Assembly (NCBI GenBank): GCA_022708005.1
Contig: JAKIZN010000054.1
Span: 1-8,530 of the forward strand
Source of the DNA: Bacteroidota bacterium
Lineage (GTDB): Bacteria; Bacteroidota; Ignavibacteria; Kapaibacteriales; UBA2268
Reading direction: 5' to 3'
Length of the DNA stretch: 8,530 bases
The translations under genes were made by a program, and so were the position numbers. Below the pieces are notes generated by a model. That model worked only from the letters and a program-made list of their open reading frames with translations, was not told where the DNA came from and searched no databases. Shown piece by piece: positions 5,477 through 8,530 of this stretch (position 1 is the stretch's first letter; every line of letters begins with the position of its first letter).

Positions 5477-6582
5477 TTTTGCAACCTGATGTTGAATTTT
5501 TTTAAACTTAAGGAAATGAAAAACACTGCAAAGCCCGCTAGAATTAAAGTTTCCTTCCATAAAATATCCAAGCCCGCGCCTTTTAGCATAATGGATTTTA
5601 TAATCAGATTGAACCATTTGGCTGGAATAAGGTGCGTAAGCCATTGAATTATCTGTGGCATATTTGAAATTGGATATATAAATCCAGATAATATTATCGT
5701 GGGCAGCATAAGCCCCATTAGCGACATCATCAGCGCTACTTGCTGGCTGGATGTTATAGTCGAAATAAGCAATCCCAAAGAAAGTGCTGTTATTATAAAT
5801 AAAATACCTTCTACCATTAAAAGCAGGACGCTGCCACGGACGGGCACGCCGAACACAGCATTGCCGACTATAAGGATAATAACAGCGTCAATAATGGCAA
5901 GAAATAGATACGGCAACATTTTTGCGATTATGATTTGCAAGGGCTGCATAGGCGAAACAAGCAGTGATTCCATAGTGCCAAGCTCTTTCTCGCGAGTGAT
6001 AGATATAGATGTCATCATCGCCGAAACCAACATTAATATCACCGTGATAAGCCCGGGAACAAATAAGTATGCTCCTCTCAGTTCTTCGTTGTAACGCATT
6101 CTAATTTCTGTATTTATCGAATATGGCATTTCTACATTTTCATTGATTTCATCTAAATATGATTTGATTATAGAACTTGTATAGCTGAGCAAAGTCGAAG
6201 CTGTGTTTGGGTCGGTTGCGTCGGCTATGATTCTAATATTCGCGATGCCCGTTTTTGCAAGATTTTCTTCAAAGTTGCTCTCGAAGACTATTGCCTCGCG
6301 TATTGAGCCTTTGCGAAAAATTGCTTCCACCTCGTCTAAGCCGTTCAGCTCGTACTCTAACTTGAAGTAGTTGCCAGCCAATAGCTTGCTTTTGATAGAT
6401 GAAGTAGTTGCATCTTTGGAATAGTCCAATATTGCAATTTTCGCATCTTGTATTTCATTCGTTATTGTATAGCCAAACAGCAGTATCAATATTGGTGGCA
6501 TAGCAAGCAATATCAGCAAGGTTCTATAATCTCGCAATATATGATAAAATTCTTTGATGACAAAAGCTCTGAACTGTTTCAT
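5473..6582 (-). CDS. ABC-2 type permease 1 (YbhS-like)
   Basis: This 369-residue inner-membrane permease has the same plan as its downstream partner: cytoplasmic start (MKQFRAFVIKEFYHILRD), a membrane segment at about 21-40 ending in LLFGYTI, a periplasmic domain (about 42-170), and a membrane block with YLFVPGLIT (172-180), REKELGTMESLLVSPM (197-212), LLISTITSSQQ (271-281), ILSGFIYPISNMP (297-309) and IPAKWF (319-324). These match E. coli YbhS at the corresponding places (REWERGTMEALL, LSGFIF.I..MP, IPARYF). The ATG overlaps the ATPase 2 stop by 4 bp and is preceded by a full GGAGG at a 6-nt spacing, the strongest ribosome site in the window. With permease 2 it would form the translocation pore; the periplasmic domains probably contact the membrane fusion protein. 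Confidence 0.94.
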   Translation of the reverse strand: MKQFRAFVIKEFYHILRDYRTLLILLAMPPILILLFGYTITNEIQDAKIAILDYSKDATTSSIKSKLLAGNYFKLEYELNGLDEVEAIFRKGSIREAIVFESNFEENLAKTGIANIRIIADATDPNTASTLLSYTSSIIKSYLDEINENVEMPYSINTEIRMRYNEELRGAYLFVPGLITVILMLVSAMMTSISITREKELGTMESLLVSPMQPLQIIIAKMLPYLFLAIIDAVIILIVGNAVFGVPVRGSVLLLMVEGILFIITALSLGLLISTITSSQQVALMMSLMGLMLPTIILSGFIYPISNMPQIIQWLTHLIPAKWFNLIIKSIMLKGAGLDILWKETLILAGFAVFFISLSLKKFNIRLQK

Positions 6583-7322
6583 TTGCCGCCTCCGCGTGCT
6601 ATTTTTACAAATATTTCGTCAACATTGCTCGATGAGTATTCGCTTTTTAAGTCTCTGGGGCTGCCTATTGCCATAATTTTCCCTTCGCTCATCATAGAAA
6701 TCCTATCGCAATATTCTGCCTCGTCCATATAGTGGGTTGTTACAAATACTGTAACTCCGCTGTTTGTAGCTTCATAGATAAGTTCCCAAAACTGCCTTCG
6801 TGTAATTGGATCTACTCCGCCAGTTGGCTCATCTAAAAATACGATTTCTGGATTATGAACAATTGCTACCGAGAAGGCGAGCTTTTGCTTCCATCCAAGC
6901 GGCAATGAACTTATCAGGCTTTTCCTTTTTTCTGTAAGTTGAAATTTTTCAAGCAACTGCTCTGTTTTCTCCTTAATCTGCAATTTTGATAGCCCATAAA
7001 TACCGCCATAAAACTCTATATTTTCGCCAATGGTTAAATCTTCATAAAGAGAGAACTTTTGACTCATATATCCTATGCTGCGTTTCACTTTTTCTGTCTC
7101 AGAAAATATATCGTAACCGCCGACGGTTGCCTCGCCGCTTGTTGGCGATAGCAGTCCGCAAAGCATCCTCATAGCCGTAGATTTCCCTGCTCCATTTGCG
7201 CCAAGGAAGCCAAATATTTCACCTTTCTTTACTTGAAAAGAAATACTATCAACAGCTACGAAATCGCCAAACTTTTTCGTAAGGTTGCTGACTTCTATCG
7301 AATATCCATTTGATTTTTTCAT
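6579..7322 (-). CDS. ABC transporter ATPase 2 (like the second half of YbhF)
   Basis: This 247-residue cytoplasmic ATPase shows Walker A GANGAGKST (41-49), Q-loop Gln88 in GYMSQKFSLYEDLT, Walker B VFLDE with catalytic Glu165, D-loop GVDP (169-172) and H-loop His197 in TTHYMDEAEYCDR. Its signature motif is not LSGGQ but LPLGWKQ (140-146). The second ATPase domain of E. coli YbhF carries almost the same variant (LPLGFKQ), so this is a lineage trait and not damage. It lies 3 nt after ATPase 1 and overlaps permease 1 by 4 bp. A G-rich GGGGGA lies 7 nt before the ATG. It is expected to pair with ATPase 1 as a heterodimer powering the two permeases. The short C-terminal tail (SSNVDEIFVKIARGGGK) is normal for the class. 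Confidence 0.95.
   Translation of the reverse strand: MKKSNGYSIEVSNLTKKFGDFVAVDSISFQVKKGEIFGFLGANGAGKSTAMRMLCGLLSPTSGEATVGGYDIFSETEKVKRSIGYMSQKFSLYEDLTIGENIEFYGGIYGLSKLQIKEKTEQLLEKFQLTEKRKSLISSLPLGWKQKLAFSVAIVHNPEIVFLDEPTGGVDPITRRQFWELIYEATNSGVTVFVTTHYMDEAEYCDRISMMSEGKIMAIGSPRDLKSEYSSSNVDEIFVKIARGGGK
6589..6593 (-). promoter_or_regulatory. Strong Shine-Dalgarno GGAGG for ABC-2 permease 1
   Basis: GGAGG on the minus strand lies 6 nt before the ATG at 6582, inside the last codons of ATPase 2, where it also shapes the C-terminal residues RGGGK. It fixes the start and shows that this genome uses canonical ribosome binding sites at least in places. Confidence 0.8.
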
Positions 7323-7325
7323 TGC

Positions 7326-8240
7326 TTATTCCCCCACCATAAGATTCATAAAACAATCTTCTATAGCAGGCTTAATCACAGCTATTTCAACATTTGTATT
7401 GCCGCAGTTTCTTAAATATTCATATATTTGCGGTATATCAAATGAAGTTCGCTTATCGGTATAATGCAGCGACTCGCCGAAAGGAAAAGCAGAGTTGCAA
7501 TGTTCATAGCTCCTAATGTCGTTCAATAGCTTGTATTTGTCGCTTGAATTAATAGATAGCAGCGTTTTATCAAAGCTATTTACTATGCTTTCGGGTGTGT
7601 CTATCCCAAGAATTTCACCTGCTTGAATTAATGCTATCCTATCGCAAAGGCTCGCCTCGTCCATATATGGAGTGGATACGAACACAGTGACTCCGTCGTT
7701 CTTCAGCTTTTTCAGCATTTCCCAAAGCTCCTTTCTCGATACGGGGTCAACTCCCGTTGTAGGTTCATCGAGCAGCAAGACCTCTGGCTTGTGAATTAAG
7801 CTACAAGAAAGTGCGAGCTTTTGTTTCATCCCGCCCGATAGCTTGCCTGCACGGCGTTTCTTAAATGGCTCTATCTGCGAATAAATATCTTTTACGAGAT
7901 GATAGTTTTCTTCAACTGTTGTTCCAAACATAGTGGCATATAATTGCATATTCTCTTCGATTGTCAAATCTTGGTATAACGAGAACTTGCCGGGCATATA
8001 TCCCACGCTGGAGCGAACTTTTTTGTAATCTTTGACTACATCATAATTTGTCATTACAGCAGAGCCTTTATCGGGGAGCAATAGGGTGGCAAGTATCCTG
8101 ATTAGCGTTGTTTTGCCAGCACCATCTGGACCTATCAGCCCAAATATTTCTCCGCTATTGACGCTAAGCGAAATATCTTTTAAAGCTACTGTATTGCCAT
8201 AGCTTTTAGATACATTCTTTATTTCTATTGAGTTTGCCAT
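7326..8240 (-). CDS. ABC transporter ATPase 1 (like the first half of YbhF), with degenerate Q- and H-loops
   Basis: This 304-residue ATPase has Walker A GPDGAGKTT (37-45), a canonical signature LSGGMKQ (134-140), Walker B VLLLDE with Glu159 and D-loop GVDP (163-166). The Q-loop glutamine is replaced by Gly84 (GYMPGKFSLY) and the H-loop histidine by Pro191 (STPYMDEA). The first ATPase domain of E. coli YbhF also lacks the H-loop histidine (STSYLDEA), which supports the pairing. Beyond about residue 225 an extra domain of some 80 residues ends PAIEDCFMNLMVGE, resembling the linker that joins the two halves of YbhF (PRFEDAFIDLLGG). Here it ends in a stop codon 3 nt before ATPase 2. The ATG is 4 nt after the fusion protein stop. 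Probable role: the half of the heterodimer that binds ATP without supplying a full catalytic set. Confidence 0.95.
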   Translation of the reverse strand: MANSIEIKNVSKSYGNTVALKDISLSVNSGEIFGLIGPDGAGKTTLIRILATLLLPDKGSAVMTNYDVVKDYKKVRSSVGYMPGKFSLYQDLTIEENMQLYATMFGTTVEENYHLVKDIYSQIEPFKKRRAGKLSGGMKQKLALSCSLIHKPEVLLLDEPTTGVDPVSRKELWEMLKKLKNDGVTVFVSTPYMDEASLCDRIALIQAGEILGIDTPESIVNSFDKTLLSINSSDKYKLLNDIRSYEHCNSAFPFGESLHYTDKRTSFDIPQIYEYLRNCGNTNVEIAVIKPAIEDCFMNLMVGE

Positions 8241-8244
8241 TGTT

Positions 8245-8530
8245 CTATTCCGAAAATATTACTTCGCCGGGCATACCGATTTTTATCTTTCCATCGTTTT
8301 TGACTGATACTTTTACAGCGTAAACTAAATTTACTCGCTCTTTCTTTGTTTGTACGATTTTGGGTGTAAACTCTGCTTGCGATGATATCCATTCGACTTC
8401 ACCCGTATATTCATAGTATCCGCCGCCACTTTTGTCTATTCTAACTTTTGCTTTATCTTTTAGCTTAACTTTGGATAGCATATCGCCCGAAACATATACT
8501 CTCAATATGATATTATCTAAATTTGCTAAC
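8245..8530 (-). CDS. HlyD/YbhG-type membrane fusion protein, C-terminal 94 residues only
   Basis: The frame is open to the right edge, so the gene starts outside the window; a TTG at 8505 is internal and not the start. The visible part is the beta-barrel and membrane-proximal end of a periplasmic adaptor: LANLDNIILRVYVSGD, then KVKLKDKAKVRID, WISSQAEFTPK and VQTKKERVNLVYAVKV, ending KIKIGMPGEVIFSE. The ISS.AEFTPK..QT..ER..LVYAVK block is characteristic of the YbhG/HlyD-like adaptors that accompany ABC-2 exporters. The protein would be anchored in the inner membrane and bridge to an outer-membrane channel; the signal or anchor, hairpin and lipoyl domains lie outside the window. It precedes ATPase 1 by 4 nt, making it upstream in the operon, as ybhG is to ybhF. 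Confidence 0.9.
   Translation of the reverse strand, partial: LANLDNIILRVYVSGDMLSKVKLKDKAKVRIDKSGGGYYEYTGEVEWISSQAEFTPKIVQTKKERVNLVYAVKVSVKNDGKIKIGMPGEVIFSE

Noticed and set aside
5477..5644. A 56-residue N-terminal extension of ABC-2 permease 2 starting at ATG 5644
   Set aside because: It lies over the end of permease 1. The ATG at 5476 forms an ATGA overlap, has a CAGG site ahead, and matches the family start.
5699..6094. Plus-strand open frame of 131 codons opposite ABC-2 permease 1
   Set aside because: Same reason: its Ser/Ile/Thr-rich product is what the reverse complement of a hydrophobic helix-rich gene yields.
7326..8240. ATPase 1 as a decayed pseudogene because the Q-loop Gln and H-loop His are missing
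   Set aside because: The frame is intact, Walker A, Walker B and signature are perfect, YbhF's first ATPase domain also lacks the H-loop histidine, and the partner's signature change complements it.
1..8530. CRISPR arrays, tRNA or rRNA genes, transposases or integrases
   Set aside because: No regularly spaced direct repeats, cloverleaf-like sequence, rRNA segments or recombinase motifs were seen on either strand.

Overview
The window is AT-rich (about 40% GC by eye) bacterial chromosomal DNA that is almost fully coding. It carries lipoproteins with type II signal peptides, an OmpA-type peptidoglycan-binding lipoprotein and a periplasm-spanning export system, so the host is Gram-negative. The lipoprotein style, protein sequences and mixed use of Shine-Dalgarno sites suggest the FCB group (Bacteroidota, Ignavibacteria or Kapabacteria-like). 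This is inference and not firm. HydF implies that the organism makes an [FeFe]-hydrogenase, so it is probably anaerobic or facultative.

Layout: (1) Positions 2-915, plus strand: the end of an alpha/beta hydrolase with a visible Ser-Asp-His triad, overlapping by 4 bp (ATGA) a small lipoprotein of unknown function. (2) Positions 959-4039, minus strand: a probable three-gene operon read as DUF1232/YkvA protein, VWA-OmpA lipoprotein, then hydF. It converges on the plus-strand pair. (3) Positions 4040-4345: a 306-bp intergenic region with several palindromes, including a perfect 14-bp stem and a 118-bp element bounded by imperfect 27-bp inverted repeats. (4) Positions 4346-8530, minus strand: a tight operon read as membrane fusion protein (3' part only), ABC ATPase 1, ABC ATPase 2, ABC-2 permease 1, ABC-2 permease 2.

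The order in (4) is that of Escherichia coli ybhG-ybhF-ybhS-ybhR, except that the tandem ATPase YbhF is present as two separate genes. Junctions are 4-nt and 3-nt gaps followed by two ATGA overlaps, so the genes are very likely co-translated. The two ATPases have complementary departures from consensus that all fall in the same predicted composite ATP site, which predicts a transporter with one hydrolytic and one degenerate site. The fusion protein would link the inner-membrane permease pair to an outer-membrane channel encoded elsewhere. The substrate cannot be read from the sequence.

No tRNA, rRNA, CRISPR array, transposase or integrase was seen, and I found no clear undescribed multi-gene system. 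The least explained parts are the palindrome cluster at 4147-4313, the VWA-OmpA lipoprotein, and hydF sitting apart from any other hydrogenase gene.
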